NCBI RefSeq assembly: GCF_900156505.1
Contig: NZ_FTPR01000001.1
Span: 1,674,001 to 1,738,000 of the forward strand
Reading direction: 5' to 3'
DNA from: Yoonia rosea
Lineage (GTDB): Bacteria > Pseudomonadota > Alphaproteobacteria > Rhodobacterales > Rhodobacteraceae
DNA: 64,000 bases
Position numbers and translations under genes: made by a program. The notes beneath the pieces were generated by a model. That model made no database searches. It worked only from the letters and a program-made list of their open reading frames with translations, and had not been told where the DNA came from. Below are positions 19,222 through 28,380 of this stretch, in pieces; the stretch's first letter is position 1, and every line of letters begins with the position of its first letter.

Positions 19222-19689
19222 CTACCCCAGAACTTCGCCCATCTTGTCGAATGCCTGCATCCAGCCGCCTTCGCCCGGTGTGCCTGCGGGGATACCGGCG
19301 TGTGTCATGACCATGAGTGTTTTGCCGTCTTCCTCGGTCAGTTCCACCGTAATTTCGGTCACTTCAGGGGTCCCTTCGGGCATGCCCATCGCACTGGGCG
19401 AAATCAGGTTGCCATCCGGGTCGCACATGCTCTCGGTGTAGACCAGTTTGTGTGGCGCGCTGACCTCTTTGTATTGCCCCGTAAACCACATCGACATTGT
19501 CCGGTCAGGAGTTTTCATTTCCATGTTGATCTTGCGCGTTCCGCCAACGGTCACGTCCATTTCGGCCACTGGGACGGAAAAGCCTCTGGGGCCATACCAT
19601 TTTTGAAAGTTCGCAGCGTCGGCCCACATGGCCCAAACCTCTTCAATCGGTGCATCAAACGTGCGCGTGATCTTAATCCATTCGGTCAT
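19222..19689 (-). CDS. SRPBCC (AHSA1-like) family protein
   Basis: A 155-residue START/Bet v1-like fold protein: MTEWIKITRTFDAPIEEVWAMWADAANFQKWYGPRGF at the start, MWFTGQYKEV in the middle, and the closing MTHAGIPAGTPGEGGWMQAFDKM typical of AHSA1-type SRPBCC proteins. Such genes very often follow an ArsR regulator. The start overlaps the arsR stop by 17 bp, so they form one operon. Ligand unknown. Confidence 0.9.
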   Translation of the reverse strand: MTEWIKITRTFDAPIEEVWAMWADAANFQKWYGPRGFSVPVAEMDVTVGGTRKINMEMKTPDRTMSMWFTGQYKEVSAPHKLVYTESMCDPDGNLISPSAMGMPEGTPEVTEITVELTEEDGKTLMVMTHAGIPAGTPGEGGWMQAFDKMGEVLG

Positions 19690-20029
19690 CGTCTTCCTCT
19701 TCTGTAGGTATCATGTCTTTGAGTGCGGCATCCATCGCATCAAATCGGGCATCCCAGATATGGCGATAGGCGTCGGTCCATGCAGCGATCTCCGCCAAGG
19801 GCGCTGCATTGATCTGGCAAGGACGATACTGCGCGCGACGGCCACGGCTGATCAGATTGGCCGTTTCAAGCACGCGGATATGTTTGGAAATCGCAGGCAG
19901 GCTCATTGCAAAGGGGGCCGCCAGTTCGTTGACTGTTGCCTCGCCTTGCGCAAGGCGCGCAAGAATTGCCCGACGTGTCGGATGTGCAAGCGCTGCGAAT
20001 GCGGCGTCAAGGGATGCGGAAGTTTCCAT
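19673..20029 (-). CDS. ArsR-family winged-helix regulator
   Basis: A 118-residue ArsR/SmtB-fold repressor: DAAFAALAHPTRRAILARLAQGEATVNELAAPFAMSLPAISKHIRVLETANLISRGRRAQYRPCQ region. The metal-binding ELCVCDL motif is absent (NELAAPF), so it is of the non-metal type usually coupled to SRPBCC genes. A long inverted repeat lies just upstream and is a good candidate for its own operator. Confidence 0.92.
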   Translation of the reverse strand: METSASLDAAFAALAHPTRRAILARLAQGEATVNELAAPFAMSLPAISKHIRVLETANLISRGRRAQYRPCQINAAPLAEIAAWTDAYRHIWDARFDAMDAALKDMIPTEEEDDDRMD

Positions 20030-20034
20030 ACACC

Positions 20035-20078
20035 CTTTAATAAACCAAACAGTTAATTAATAAAGTGGTTTATTAAAG
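20035..20078. promoter_or_regulatory. 13-bp perfect inverted repeat at the arsR promoter
   Basis: Arms CTTTAATAAACCA (20035-20047) and TGGTTTATTAAAG (20066-20078) are exact inverse complements around an 18-base AT-rich centre that itself holds TTAATTAA. It starts 6 bp upstream of the arsR ATG and its far arm contains the stop codon of the CAT-like gene. It could act as operator, as terminator of that gene, or both. Confidence 0.65.
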
Positions 20079-20699
20079 CTGGTCCAATGCGGCCTGCACC
20101 GCCGCGAAATACGCGCCTACTTGCGCCCCGTCGACCAGCGCGTGATGCACCTCAAGCGTCATGGCCATGTCCCAGCGTCCGTCCCGCTCAACAAATTTTC
20201 CCCATGTCACCCGCGGAATGCAGTCGTCTGGCCCGGGCAAAGCATTGTTGATCGCCGTGTAATCCAGCCACGGCATACACGACAGATAGGCAAGATCATC
20301 GCGCTCTCCGCTGTTGGCTTGCAGCACACCGCCCTTCGCCACCTTACCGATCAACGCCGCCGCCTGCGCCTCAAACGCACCAAAATCGGCAACATAGGGT
20401 ACATAGGCATAGCCGAAACTGCCCGCATCCGTCGGCACTGTCATGGATAACGTCACCATATCATGGGCAACCACAGTATCTCCGCGGAAACGCATGCAAA
20501 GTTCCGGTACAGTATGCAAACCAGCCCCGATTGCATAAAGACATGCACGGTAGGGTGAAATCCCATCGGCCTTGCGCTGCATCAGATGTGTAACATTCAT
20601 GCGCGTGGTCGTTGCGTAATGCGGCTGCTGGTAGGTCCGGAAAAGCCGGAATTGCGCGCTACGGGGCCAGGTTTGAAGGTCAACAAGCGTATAGGTCAT
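20073..20699 (-). CDS. chloramphenicol acetyltransferase-like (CatA family) acyltransferase
   Basis: A 208-residue CAT-fold protein with the catalytic signature HHALVDGAQVGAYF near the C-terminus (HHxxxDG) and the family N-terminal pattern YTLVDLQTWPRSAQFRLFRTY. CAT enzymes acetylate chloramphenicol from acetyl-CoA as trimers; chromosomal relatives in environmental bacteria may have other acceptors. It sits upstream of arsR on the same strand, so resistance cannot be claimed from context. Confidence 0.88.
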   Translation of the reverse strand: MTYTLVDLQTWPRSAQFRLFRTYQQPHYATTTRMNVTHLMQRKADGISPYRACLYAIGAGLHTVPELCMRFRGDTVVAHDMVTLSMTVPTDAGSFGYAYVPYVADFGAFEAQAAALIGKVAKGGVLQANSGERDDLAYLSCMPWLDYTAINNALPGPDDCIPRVTWGKFVERDGRWDMAMTLEVHHALVDGAQVGAYFAAVQAALDQL

Positions 20700-20712
20700 A
20701 CGCCAAGTGTTG

Positions 20713-21231
20713 TCAGATGTCCTGACCCTTTTCCAGCAGCCTTTCGATCAGTTCACGCTGCAGATCACCGCTGTCACCGGCCCCGAACTGTCCGGCCCCA
20801 CTGCTGTAGAGAGAGCCATAGGTCTTGGCCACATTCACCGTCTGCGCCACACCAGAGATAAACTGGTTACGCTCAAGTTCCTTGAAAGGATGCAGGAACA
20901 CGCCCCATAGCTGCCCGCCGGCCACCGCATAGCGGGCATCAAGGGCGCTATCGAAGTTTGCCTGCATGACACGGCGCATCTCCTCGGATGTCATCGTTTC
21001 GGCCGACCGTATCGGTACCATCGCACGCATCCTGTTTGCGGCCACATCCGTGACAATCAAGACAGGGATGTCATCAATGGTCAGCGAAAATCCCGCCCCC
21101 ACAAGTTCAGCTTCTGGATCAAGCGCAAGTACAATCTCGGCCATGCGCGGCAGCGTCATATGAGGTTCAGCTTCTTGCGATTGCGCAGCAGCAGGCAAGA
21201 AAAATGCAATAGCAATGAGGATACGGATCAT
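20713..21231 (-). CDS. exported protein of unknown function
   Basis: A 172-residue protein with a signal peptide (MIRILIAIAFFLPAAAQSQ) and a fold-like body (MAEIVLALDPEAELVGAGFSLTIDDIPVLIVTD; NFDSALDARYAVAGGQLWGVFLHPFKELERNQF) that looks like a YbjN/type-III-chaperone-like sensory fold, though this is only an impression. AAGGAG six bases before the ATG sets the start, two codons inside the longest frame. It ends 13 bp before the CAT-like gene. Confidence 0.75.
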   Translation of the reverse strand: MIRILIAIAFFLPAAAQSQEAEPHMTLPRMAEIVLALDPEAELVGAGFSLTIDDIPVLIVTDVAANRMRAMVPIRSAETMTSEEMRRVMQANFDSALDARYAVAGGQLWGVFLHPFKELERNQFISGVAQTVNVAKTYGSLYSSGAGQFGAGDSGDLQRELIERLLEKGQDI

Positions 21232-21318
21232 GGGCAACTCCTTATCCCATGAACCTAGACCACCCTTTCACACACCGGCAAAGCAACCATTGGTGAACCA
21301 TTGAAACATGGTGCCGTC

Positions 21319-21927
21319 CTAACTGCGCGCCGCCTCGACGACCTTGATCGCAGCGGCAACTGCCTCAGCCGCCGTTAAATCCGAGGTATCAAGCAAAATG
21401 GCGTCATCAGCGGGGATCAAAGGAGACGCAGCGCGGCTTTGATCGCGCGCATCACGTTGTTTCACATCCGCCAGCACCGTCTCAAAGGTGGTGTCGGTCC
21501 CTTTGTCCGAAAGCTCCTGAAAGCGCCGTTCGGCACGGCATTCGGCGCTGGCGGTGACGAAAAGCTTCACGTCAGCTTCTGGGCAAATCACGGTCCCGAT
21601 ATCGCGTCCGTCCAGCACGGCACCATCTGCGCGGGCTGCAAAACTGCGCTGGAAAGCCACAAGTGCGGCGCGCACCTCTTCGATCACAGCCACCTCGCTT
21701 GCGGCTTGGGCCACGGCGGGGGTGCGGAGACGCTCATTTTCAAGATCAACAGGATCAAGCGCACGTGCGGCCACAATCGGTTCCGCTCCTGCAATCACTT
21801 TGGCCCCGACCGCACGATAAAGCAGCCCCGTATCAAGATGCGCAAAACCGAAATGCGCGGCAACCGCCTTGGAAATCGTCCCTTTGCCTGCGGCGGCTGG
21901 ACCATCAATGGCAACGACAAAGCTCAT
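21319..21927 (-). CDS. cmk: cytidylate kinase
   Basis: A 202-residue P-loop nucleoside-monophosphate kinase that phosphorylates CMP and dCMP. P-loop [14 protein letters not shown] at the N-terminus, [28 protein letters not shown] and the lid [13 protein letters not shown] are present. It overlaps the aroA stop by ATGA and is co-translated with it. Confidence 0.97.
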   Translation of the reverse strand: MSFVVAIDGPAAAGKGTISKAVAAHFGFAHLDTGLLYRAVGAKVIAGAEPIVAARALDPVDLENERLRTPAVAQAASEVAVIEEVRAALVAFQRSFAARADGAVLDGRDIGTVICPEADVKLFVTASAECRAERRFQELSDKGTDTTFETVLADVKQRDARDQSRAASPLIPADDAILLDTSDLTAAEAVAAAIKVVEAARS

Positions 21928-23276
21928 GCGTTTTCACGCACGATCTGCGCGCCCAATTGTCCCATCAGATCCTCAAAAATAGGGAAAGAGGTCGCGATCG
22001 GGCTGCCGTCATCAATGCGCATCGGTTTTTGTGTGGCCATGCCCATGACCATAAAGGCCATTGCAATCCGGTGATCCAGCTGGCTTGCGACAGTCACACC
22101 GCCGGGCACTTTGCCATGGCCCAGACCGGTGATTTTCCACCAATCCGGCCCTTCATCTACAGTAACACCTGCCGCGCGCAGCCCCTTGGCCATTGCATCG
22201 ATGCGGTCGCTTTCCTTGACGCGCAATTCCTTAACACCCTGCATGTCCGTCACACCCGCCGCAAAGGCCGCAACAACAGAGAGCACCGGATATTCGTCAA
22301 TCATGCTCGCTGCCCGCGCGGGTGGCACTGCAATCCCCTTCAAATCAGGTGAAAACCTTGCGCGCAGGTCGGCGACAGGCTCGCCCCCCTCCTCGCGCAT
22401 GTTCTCATAAACCAGATCGGCCCCCATTTCCTGCAATGTGGTAAATAGGCCGGCACGCGTGGGGTTCAGCCCGATATTGGGCACCAGTACATCCGACCCC
22501 GGCGTGATAATGGCGGCACAGACCGGAAAGGCCGCCGACGACGGATCGCGCGGCACAATGATTGTCTGGGGGACCAGTTCAGGCTGTCCATCAAGCGTAA
22601 TCACGCGGCCTTCGTCAGTCTCTTCAACACTTAACGTCGCACCAAAGCCCTGCAACATCCGCTCGGTATGGTCGCGGGTTGCTTCTTTCTCGATGACGAC
22701 GGTCTGACCCGGCGCATTCAAACCGGCCAGCAGAACAGCCGACTTTACCTGCGCAGAAGGCACCGGCACAACATAGCGGACCGGCACAGGGGCGCGCGCA
22801 CCCACAATGGTCATCGGCAAACGCCCACCGGCACGCCCCACGGCTTGCGCCCCGAAAAGTGCGAGCGGATCAGTCACCCGCCCCATCGGCCGCCCGTTCA
22901 GCGACGCATCGCCCGTATAGGTCACGGTAATAGGCGAGGTCGCCGCAGCCCCCATGATCAAGCGGACACCCGTGCCGGAATTGCCACAATCAATTACGTG
23001 GTCAGGCTCGGCGAACCCGCCAACACCCACACCACTGACAGTCCACCCACCGTCACCATGATTGGTCACCGTCGCGCCGAAGGCCTGCATCGCCTTGGCG
23101 GTATCCAGCACGTCCTCACCTTCCAGAAGGCCGGTGATCCGCGTCTCGCCAATACACATCGCCCCCAAAATCAGCGACCGGTGCGAAATCGACTTGTCGC
23201 CGGGCACATGCGCTTCACCCACCAAAGGGCCACAGGGGTGCGATATCATGGGGATCGGGGTGCCGTGACCGGACAT
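21924..23276 (-). CDS. aroA: 3-phosphoshikimate 1-carboxyvinyltransferase (EPSP synthase)
   Basis: A 450-residue shikimate-pathway enzyme joining shikimate 3-phosphate and phosphoenolpyruvate. Seen: [16 protein letters not shown], the NSGTGVRL stretch, and [16 protein letters not shown]. The loop [15 protein letters not shown] shows Gly then Ala as in the class II glyphosate-tolerant type found in Rhizobiales relatives; this reading is tentative. AAGGAAG seven bases before the ATG sets the start, two codons inside the longest frame. Confidence 0.96.
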   Translation of the reverse strand: MSGHGTPIPMISHPCGPLVGEAHVPGDKSISHRSLILGAMCIGETRITGLLEGEDVLDTAKAMQAFGATVTNHGDGGWTVSGVGVGGFAEPDHVIDCGNSGTGVRLIMGAAATSPITVTYTGDASLNGRPMGRVTDPLALFGAQAVGRAGGRLPMTIVGARAPVPVRYVVPVPSAQVKSAVLLAGLNAPGQTVVIEKEATRDHTERMLQGFGATLSVEETDEGRVITLDGQPELVPQTIIVPRDPSSAAFPVCAAIITPGSDVLVPNIGLNPTRAGLFTTLQEMGADLVYENMREEGGEPVADLRARFSPDLKGIAVPPARAASMIDEYPVLSVVAAFAAGVTDMQGVKELRVKESDRIDAMAKGLRAAGVTVDEGPDWWKITGLGHGKVPGGVTVASQLDHRIAMAFMVMGMATQKPMRIDDGSPIATSFPIFEDLMGQLGAQIVRENA

Positions 23277-23384
23277 TGGCAATCTTCCTTCTTAACTCGC
23301 GCGGTTGATAGCGCAGCGCGTTCGCCGGGTCTATCACCTGTCTTATCATCTTGCCCGAAATACTCCCCCCGGAGGGTCCGACGC

Positions 23385-24098
23385 TCACACCCGGCGGAAG
23401 GTCAGATAATGCGGTGTCCGGCCTTCACGGAGCGCCTTCTGCTCATAGCGTGTCGACACCCAATCCGCCCATGGCGTGCGCCAATCGTGGGGCCCCTCAG
23501 CCAGCCATTCAAATCCATGCGAAGGCACCTGCTCCAGTGTCTGGCGGACATAGTCCTTGATGTCTGTCGCAACGCGCAACTCGGCCCCCGGTTTCATGAC
23601 ACGGTGTAGGGGGGCAAGATGCTCCGGTGTGACAAACCGGCGGCGGTGATGGCGCTTCTTGGGCCAGGGATCGGGATAGTTCAGAAAGACTTTTGACAGC
23701 GTCGCATCGGGTAAAACATCAAACAGATCGCGCACATCGCCCGGGTGAACCCGCAGATTGTCCACATCGGCCTTGCGGATCTTGCCCAGAAGCATGGCGA
23801 CACCATTGATAAACGGCTCACAGCCGATCAGACCAAAGTCGGGATAGGTCTGTGCCATATGCACCAGATGTTCACCGCCGCCAAAGCCGATTTCCAACCA
23901 GATGTCCTTGCCACCAAAAACACCATCCAGCGCAAGCGGCGTCCTGTCGGGATTTTCTTCCCAACTGATCGGTCCGGGCGATAGCGGCGCAAGATCGTTC
24001 TCAAGATAGTCGTGCTGGGCGGCACGGATCGTCTTGCCACGAAAGCGGCCATAGAAATTGCGCCATGGCGCGCCCGAGGGATGATTGGTTTTGCTCAT
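23385..24098 (-). CDS. trmB: tRNA (guanine-N7-)-methyltransferase
   Basis: A 237-residue SAM-dependent enzyme that makes m7G46 in tRNA. Seen: WRNFYGRFRGK near the start, the SAM-binding ELWIEIGFGGGEH-like stretch (DIWLEIGFGGGEHLVHMA), IGCEPFINGVA, and NYPDPWPKKRHHRRRF, the family signature. Start taken at MSKTNHPSGAPWRNFYGR. It follows metK, from which it is separated by two copies of a palindromic element. Confidence 0.95.
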   Translation of the reverse strand: MSKTNHPSGAPWRNFYGRFRGKTIRAAQHDYLENDLAPLSPGPISWEENPDRTPLALDGVFGGKDIWLEIGFGGGEHLVHMAQTYPDFGLIGCEPFINGVAMLLGKIRKADVDNLRVHPGDVRDLFDVLPDATLSKVFLNYPDPWPKKRHHRRRFVTPEHLAPLHRVMKPGAELRVATDIKDYVRQTLEQVPSHGFEWLAEGPHDWRTPWADWVSTRYEQKALREGRTPHYLTFRRV

Positions 24099-24138
24099 AG
24101 GCGGGGCTTTAGCAAGGGTGCGCAGCTTTCGCAATCAG

Positions 24139-24163
24139 CAGGGTGGATCAAGATCCACCCTAC
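24139..24163. repeat. dispersed palindrome, copy A
   Basis: Left arm GCAGGGTGGATC and right arm GATCCACCCTAC around AA; one mismatch in 12 bp. First of four copies in this window with half-site consensus GTARGGTGGRTY. Forms a close pair with copy B, 14 bp away, like a BIME doublet. Confidence 0.85.
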
Positions 24164-24177
24164 ATACCGTGCAAACT

Positions 24178-24203
24178 GTAAGGTGGGTCTTGACCCACCC
24201 TAC
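24178..24203. repeat. dispersed palindrome, copy B
   Basis: Left arm GTAAGGTGGGTC and right arm GACCCACCCTAC around TT, one mismatch. It lies 6 bp after the metK stop and could terminate it. Confidence 0.85.
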
Positions 24204-24208
24204 CTTGA

Positions 24209-25390
24209 TCAGACAGCGCGCTTGAGCGCCTCAACCAGATCGGTCCGCTCCCAGCTGAACCCGCCATCCGCATCCGGCGCACGACCAAAGTGACCGTAGG
24301 CTGCCGTCCGCTCGTAAATCGGCCTGTTCAGGCCCAGATGCTCGCGGATGCCGCGCGGCGTCAGATCCATGACCTGCGCAATCGCACGCTCGATCGCAGC
24401 CGGATCGACTTCGCCTGTGCCATGGGTATCGGCATAGATCGACAAAGGTTTGGCCACACCAATGGCATAGCTCAACTGGATCGTGCAACGCTCGGCCATG
24501 CCAGCCGCCACCACATTCTTGGCCAGATAGCGCGATGCATAAGCGGCAGACCGGTCCACCTTGGTCGGGTCTTTACCCGAGAAAGCCCCACCACCATGCG
24601 GGGCCGCGCCACCGTAGGTATCCACGATAATCTTGCGTCCCGTCAGACCGGCATCACCATCAGGACCACCGATCACGAATGTGCCTGTCGGGTTTACCCA
24701 CCATTCGGTCCGCGCGGTGATCAGGCCCTCCGGCATCACTTCGCGGATGTAAGGCTCAACAATCGCACGGATATCCGCGCTGGTCTGGTTCTCGTCGCTG
24801 TGTTGGGTCGAGAGCACAATCGACATCGCCTCAACCGGCTTGCCGTTTTCGTAGCGCAGCGACACCTGGCTTTTGGCATCAGGGCGCAGCGTTGGTTCTT
24901 CGCCGGATTTGCGCACCTCTGCCAGACGGCGCAGGATCGCGTGGGCATATTGGATCGGGGCCGGCATCAGCGCATCGGTTTCCGTTGTGGCATAGCCAAA
25001 CATGATCCCCTGATCGCCGGCACCTTCCTCTTTCGTGTCAGATGCATCCACACCTTGGGCGATATGCGCGGATTGCTCATGCAGCAGGTTCGTAATCTCG
25101 CAGGTTGCGTGATGGAACTTGTCCTGCTCATAGCCGATGTCTTTGATACAGGCGCGCGCGATATCCTCGATCCGCGCCATATGGTCCTTCAGTTTCGACT
25201 GGTCAGACAGCCCCACTTCGCCACCGATCACCACGCGGTTTGTCGTGGCGAAAGTCTCGCAAGCGACACGCGCTTCGGGTTCTTCGGTCAGGAATGCGTC
25301 CAGAATGCTGTCGGAAATGCGGTCGCAGACCTTATCAGGATGCCCCTCTGAAACGGATTCAGAGGTGAAGATGTAATTGTTACGCGCCAT
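24209..25390 (-). CDS. metK: S-adenosylmethionine synthetase
   Basis: A 393-residue SAM synthetase (ATP + methionine). Signatures: [59 protein letters not shown]. The long open frame extends further upstream, but the ATG giving [20 protein letters not shown] is the family start and is preceded by the riboswitch that contains its ribosome binding site. Part of the miaB-to-trmB block. Confidence 0.98.
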   Translation of the reverse strand: MARNNYIFTSESVSEGHPDKVCDRISDSILDAFLTEEPEARVACETFATTNRVVIGGEVGLSDQSKLKDHMARIEDIARACIKDIGYEQDKFHHATCEITNLLHEQSAHIAQGVDASDTKEEGAGDQGIMFGYATTETDALMPAPIQYAHAILRRLAEVRKSGEEPTLRPDAKSQVSLRYENGKPVEAMSIVLSTQHSDENQTSADIRAIVEPYIREVMPEGLITARTEWWVNPTGTFVIGGPDGDAGLTGRKIIVDTYGGAAPHGGGAFSGKDPTKVDRSAAYASRYLAKNVVAAGMAERCTIQLSYAIGVAKPLSIYADTHGTGEVDPAAIERAIAQVMDLTPRGIREHLGLNRPIYERTAAYGHFGRAPDADGGFSWERTDLVEALKRAV

Positions 25391-25397
25391 GGGAATG

Positions 25398-25440
25398 TGC
25401 TCCATTAAGTTATACCGCCACGTCAGGAAGCCGTTGTGAC
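25398..25440 (-). promoter_or_regulatory. SAM/SAH riboswitch upstream of metK
   Basis: On the minus strand the leader reads GTCACAACGGCTTCCTG, ACGTGGC, a short linker GGTATAACTTAA, then TGGAGCA, ending 7 bases before the metK ATG. GTCAC pairs with GTGGC to form the stem. The loop CTTCCT can pair with GGAG of the ribosome binding site, which is the H-type pseudoknot of the Rhodobacterales SAM/SAH riboswitch. Ligand binding would hide the binding site and lower translation of metK. Confidence 0.9.
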
Positions 25441-25478
25441 AGAATCGAACACCCCGATATGGTGTGCCCGCTGCTAGG

Positions 25479-26978
25479 TCAATCGCTATCGCGTCTGGCC
25501 CTGAAATAACCGCCAAAGATGAACAAAAGCACCAACAGGACAACCGGCAGCTCGCCCCATTGACTATAGGGAGTCGCCCCAAGGGCCGCAGGCAGAGGCG
25601 CATCAATCGCGCCATCAACACCCAGCGGCAATGCCGCAGTGATGCGTCCTTTGGGATCAATCATCGCGCTGATGCCGGTGTTGGCAACACGCACCATCGG
25701 CAAACCCTGCTCGATTGCGCGCAACCGCGCTTGTGCTAGGTGCTGATGCGGACCCGCCGCCTCGCCGAACCATGCATCATTCGTGATCAACAACAGCAAC
25801 CTCGGGCGGGTATCGCTATAGGTGATTTCCTCGGCAAAAATCCCCTCATAGCAAATCAAGGGCACTGCAGCGCCAATGCCGGGCAGATCAACTGGCCCGG
25901 GCGTCGCACCCGGCGTGAAGCCAACGCCAAGATTACGGGCAAGCCCCGTCGCCCCCAACTGCCCCAGAAACCGCGCACCAGGAATATACTCTCCAAAGGG
26001 AACAAGATGCCGCTTGTCATAGATGCTTTGCAGCGCCCCGCCTGGGCCAACAACGACCAGACTGTTATAGGCCCGTGCGTCAGCATCGCGCCGCTGGATT
26101 CCGAAAACAAGCGGCGCACCACGCGCGGAATCGGCCAGAAAGCCCAGATCATCATCGATGCGGTTCAACAGATAGGGAACGGCTGTTTCAGGCCAGACCA
26201 CCAGATCAGGCACAGGACCCTCGGCGCTATAGGTGGTCAGACGGCGCAAAAAAACATCCGTGAAGGCAGGGTCCCATTTCTGCTCTTGCGGGGCATTGGG
26301 CTGCACCAGACGCACGATTGGCAGATCACCGGACGGCAGCCCCGCCGGTCCGGGGCGGAGGACAAAGGACAGCGCCAGCACCAGCCCCAGAACCACAAGC
26401 CCTACAATCCGCGCGGGCCCCAGCAGGGCTGCGATAGCTAGCCCGCAAAGCACCATCAGAAGCGTGAGCAAGTGGGGCCCGCCGTAGGCCGCCGCCTGCG
26501 CCAAGCCTGTTGTCACCCAGACATGGCCCAGCAAAGCCCAAGGGAACCCTGTCAGAATCAGGGAACGCAGCAGCTCTGAGCCGACCAGCGCGAGGGCAAA
26601 CATCATCGGGCTGCGTGGCGCGAGCCGTGTTGCCACCCAAGCCGCCAGCGCCCAGAAAATTGCGCCCCCCGCCGCCATCAAAAACAGCGCAAAGGGGGCC
26701 ATCCAGCCATGACGCTCGATATCAACAAGGAATGGTTCGACAATCCAGCGCAGGCTAAAGGCGAAATAGCCGAACCCGAAGGCCCAAGCGTGAAACACAG
26801 CCTGACGGCGCGACAGTGCATGCGGATACAGGGCAAACACCACGCCCAGCGCAAGGATCGTCGCAGGCCAAAGGTCAAACGGCGCTTGGCCCAAGCCCGC
26901 CACGGCCCCTAAGGCCGCAAACACGACAAGCCGCAAGACCGGCCCACGCGCAGCAAACTGCGCGCCGATGTTAGCCAT
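25479..26978 (-). CDS. lnt: apolipoprotein N-acyltransferase
   Basis: A 499-residue inner-membrane enzyme that adds the third acyl chain to lipoproteins. Several N-terminal membrane helices (about residues 10-210), then a periplasmic nitrilase domain with the Glu in [12 protein letters not shown], Lys in [16 protein letters not shown] and Cys in [12 protein letters not shown], and a last membrane helix at the C-terminus. It overlaps the CBS-domain gene's stop by 8 bp. Confidence 0.96.
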   Translation of the reverse strand: MANIGAQFAARGPVLRLVVFAALGAVAGLGQAPFDLWPATILALGVVFALYPHALSRRQAVFHAWAFGFGYFAFSLRWIVEPFLVDIERHGWMAPFALFLMAAGGAIFWALAAWVATRLAPRSPMMFALALVGSELLRSLILTGFPWALLGHVWVTTGLAQAAAYGGPHLLTLLMVLCGLAIAALLGPARIVGLVVLGLVLALSFVLRPGPAGLPSGDLPIVRLVQPNAPQEQKWDPAFTDVFLRRLTTYSAEGPVPDLVVWPETAVPYLLNRIDDDLGFLADSARGAPLVFGIQRRDADARAYNSLVVVGPGGALQSIYDKRHLVPFGEYIPGARFLGQLGATGLARNLGVGFTPGATPGPVDLPGIGAAVPLICYEGIFAEEITYSDTRPRLLLLITNDAWFGEAAGPHQHLAQARLRAIEQGLPMVRVANTGISAMIDPKGRITAALPLGVDGAIDAPLPAALGATPYSQWGELPVVLLVLLFIFGGYFRARRDSD

Positions 26979-27858
26979 TGCTGGCCGGTGTCAGGCGGAC
27001 GCGCAACCGTTTGATCCGGCGCGGGTCTGCATCCACGACTTCGAATTCGGGACCGGCGGGATGCACGATGACCTCACCGCGCGCAGGCAAATGGCCCGCA
27101 AGCATTGTCACCAACCCGCCCAGCGTGTCGATTTCTTCCTCGTCGATTTCCTCGGCCTCGGTCAGGTTGAAACCGATCTCGGCCTCGAAATCATCCAGAT
27201 CCGTGCGGGCCTGCGCCAGATAGCAGCCGGGTTTTTCAAGCACCCAGCTTTTGGCTTCTTCGATATCGTGCTCGTCCTCAATCTCGCCGACGACCTGCTC
27301 AATAACGTCCTCGATCGTGACCAACCCGTCTGTGCCACCGTATTCATCAATGACCAGTGCCATGTGGATACGTTCGGCCTGCATCTTTTGCAGCAGCACA
27401 CCCAGTGGCATTGAAGGGGGAACAAAAATCAAGGGCCGCACCATCTCGCGCAAATCCAGTTCCTGACGATTGCCGTTAAAACCGTGGCGCAGCGCAAAAT
27501 CCTTGAGGTTGGCAATCCCGATGGGCGTATCCAGCGTTCCGTCATACACCGGCAAACGGGTCAGGCCGCTGGTCCGGAACACCTCAACCAGTTCATCCTT
27601 TGTAATGGTGACAGGAACAGCCACAATATCAGGCTTGGGAATCGACACGTCTTCGACGCGCATCCGGCGCAAATTTAGCATCCCCAACATCGCGCCTGCT
27701 GCATTCACGTTTTCGCGTGGTGTCTCGTGGTTTTCTTCTGATGTCACGGGCGCGGTAAACACGTTCACCAAACGTGAAAATAGCCCGGGAGAGGTCTCCG
27801 TCTCATCCTGCTGCGCGCTCTGCGCAGCGCTAGACGGTCCTTCGTCTGTGTCGCCCAT
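26971..27858 (-). CDS. CBS/CorC-HlyC domain protein (hemolysin-type, TlyC/CorC)
   Basis: A 295-residue cytosolic protein with two CBS domains (about residues 65-185) followed by a CorC_HlyC transporter-associated domain. Motifs: [66 protein letters not shown]. CorC-like proteins affect magnesium and cobalt efflux. It sits between ybeY and lnt as in most alphaproteobacteria. Confidence 0.93.
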   Translation of the reverse strand: MGDTDEGPSSAAQSAQQDETETSPGLFSRLVNVFTAPVTSEENHETPRENVNAAGAMLGMLNLRRMRVEDVSIPKPDIVAVPVTITKDELVEVFRTSGLTRLPVYDGTLDTPIGIANLKDFALRHGFNGNRQELDLREMVRPLIFVPPSMPLGVLLQKMQAERIHMALVIDEYGGTDGLVTIEDVIEQVVGEIEDEHDIEEAKSWVLEKPGCYLAQARTDLDDFEAEIGFNLTEAEEIDEEEIDTLGGLVTMLAGHLPARGEVIVHPAGPEFEVVDADPRRIKRLRVRLTPASNG

Positions 27859-27891
27859 TTTATCCTTACCTATGTGGGTCAGGTGACCCGA

Positions 27892-28380
27892 TTACTCCCT
27901 ATATGGGTCAGGAACACCCAGTTTGCCAAGTATCTCTGTTTCCAAGCCTTCCATTAAGGTGGCATCACGGTCACGTTCGTGATCAAAACCCAATAAATGC
28001 AGGGTGCCATGAACAAGTAAATGAAGCGTGTGATCGCGCAAAGGTTTGCCCGCTGCGGCGGCTTCGCGCGCGCAGGTGTCAAAGGCAATCGCAATATCGC
28101 CCAATTCCGGGTCCGGCACGGGCTGCGGCGGAAGAGGCATTTCACCATCTATCGCGGCGCCGCGTTCCTCAGACGGCCAGCTCAGCACATTGGTGGGCGC
28201 GGGCTTGTCACGGAAATCGGCATTCAGCGCGGCGATCCGCGCATCATCACAGGCCAGTACGCTGATTTCAAACACCGAAGGTTCCAACCCCAGCCGTTCA
28301 AGTGCCGCATCGCAAGCCAATTGCGCCAGGGCGTCAATATCGCCCCAGCGCTCATCCTCGACCACGCAATCAACGCTCAC
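27892..28380 (-). CDS. ybeY: endoribonuclease YbeY (rRNA maturation factor)
   Basis: A 162-residue zinc metalloprotein for 16S rRNA 3'-end maturation and ribosome quality control. The signature HGTLHLLGFDHERDRDA (H-x3-H-x5-H) and TNVLSWP are clear. It starts with GTG in a GTGA overlap with the phoH stop, so it is translationally coupled. Confidence 0.96.
   Translation of the reverse strand: MSVDCVVEDERWGDIDALAQLACDAALERLGLEPSVFEISVLACDDARIAALNADFRDKPAPTNVLSWPSEERGAAIDGEMPLPPQPVPDPELGDIAIAFDTCAREAAAAGKPLRDHTLHLLVHGTLHLLGFDHERDRDATLMEGLETEILGKLGVPDPYRE

Noticed and set aside
20073..20699. Acquired chloramphenicol resistance gene
   Set aside because: Only the CatA fold is supported. No mobile element is near, and the host range of acceptors is unknown.
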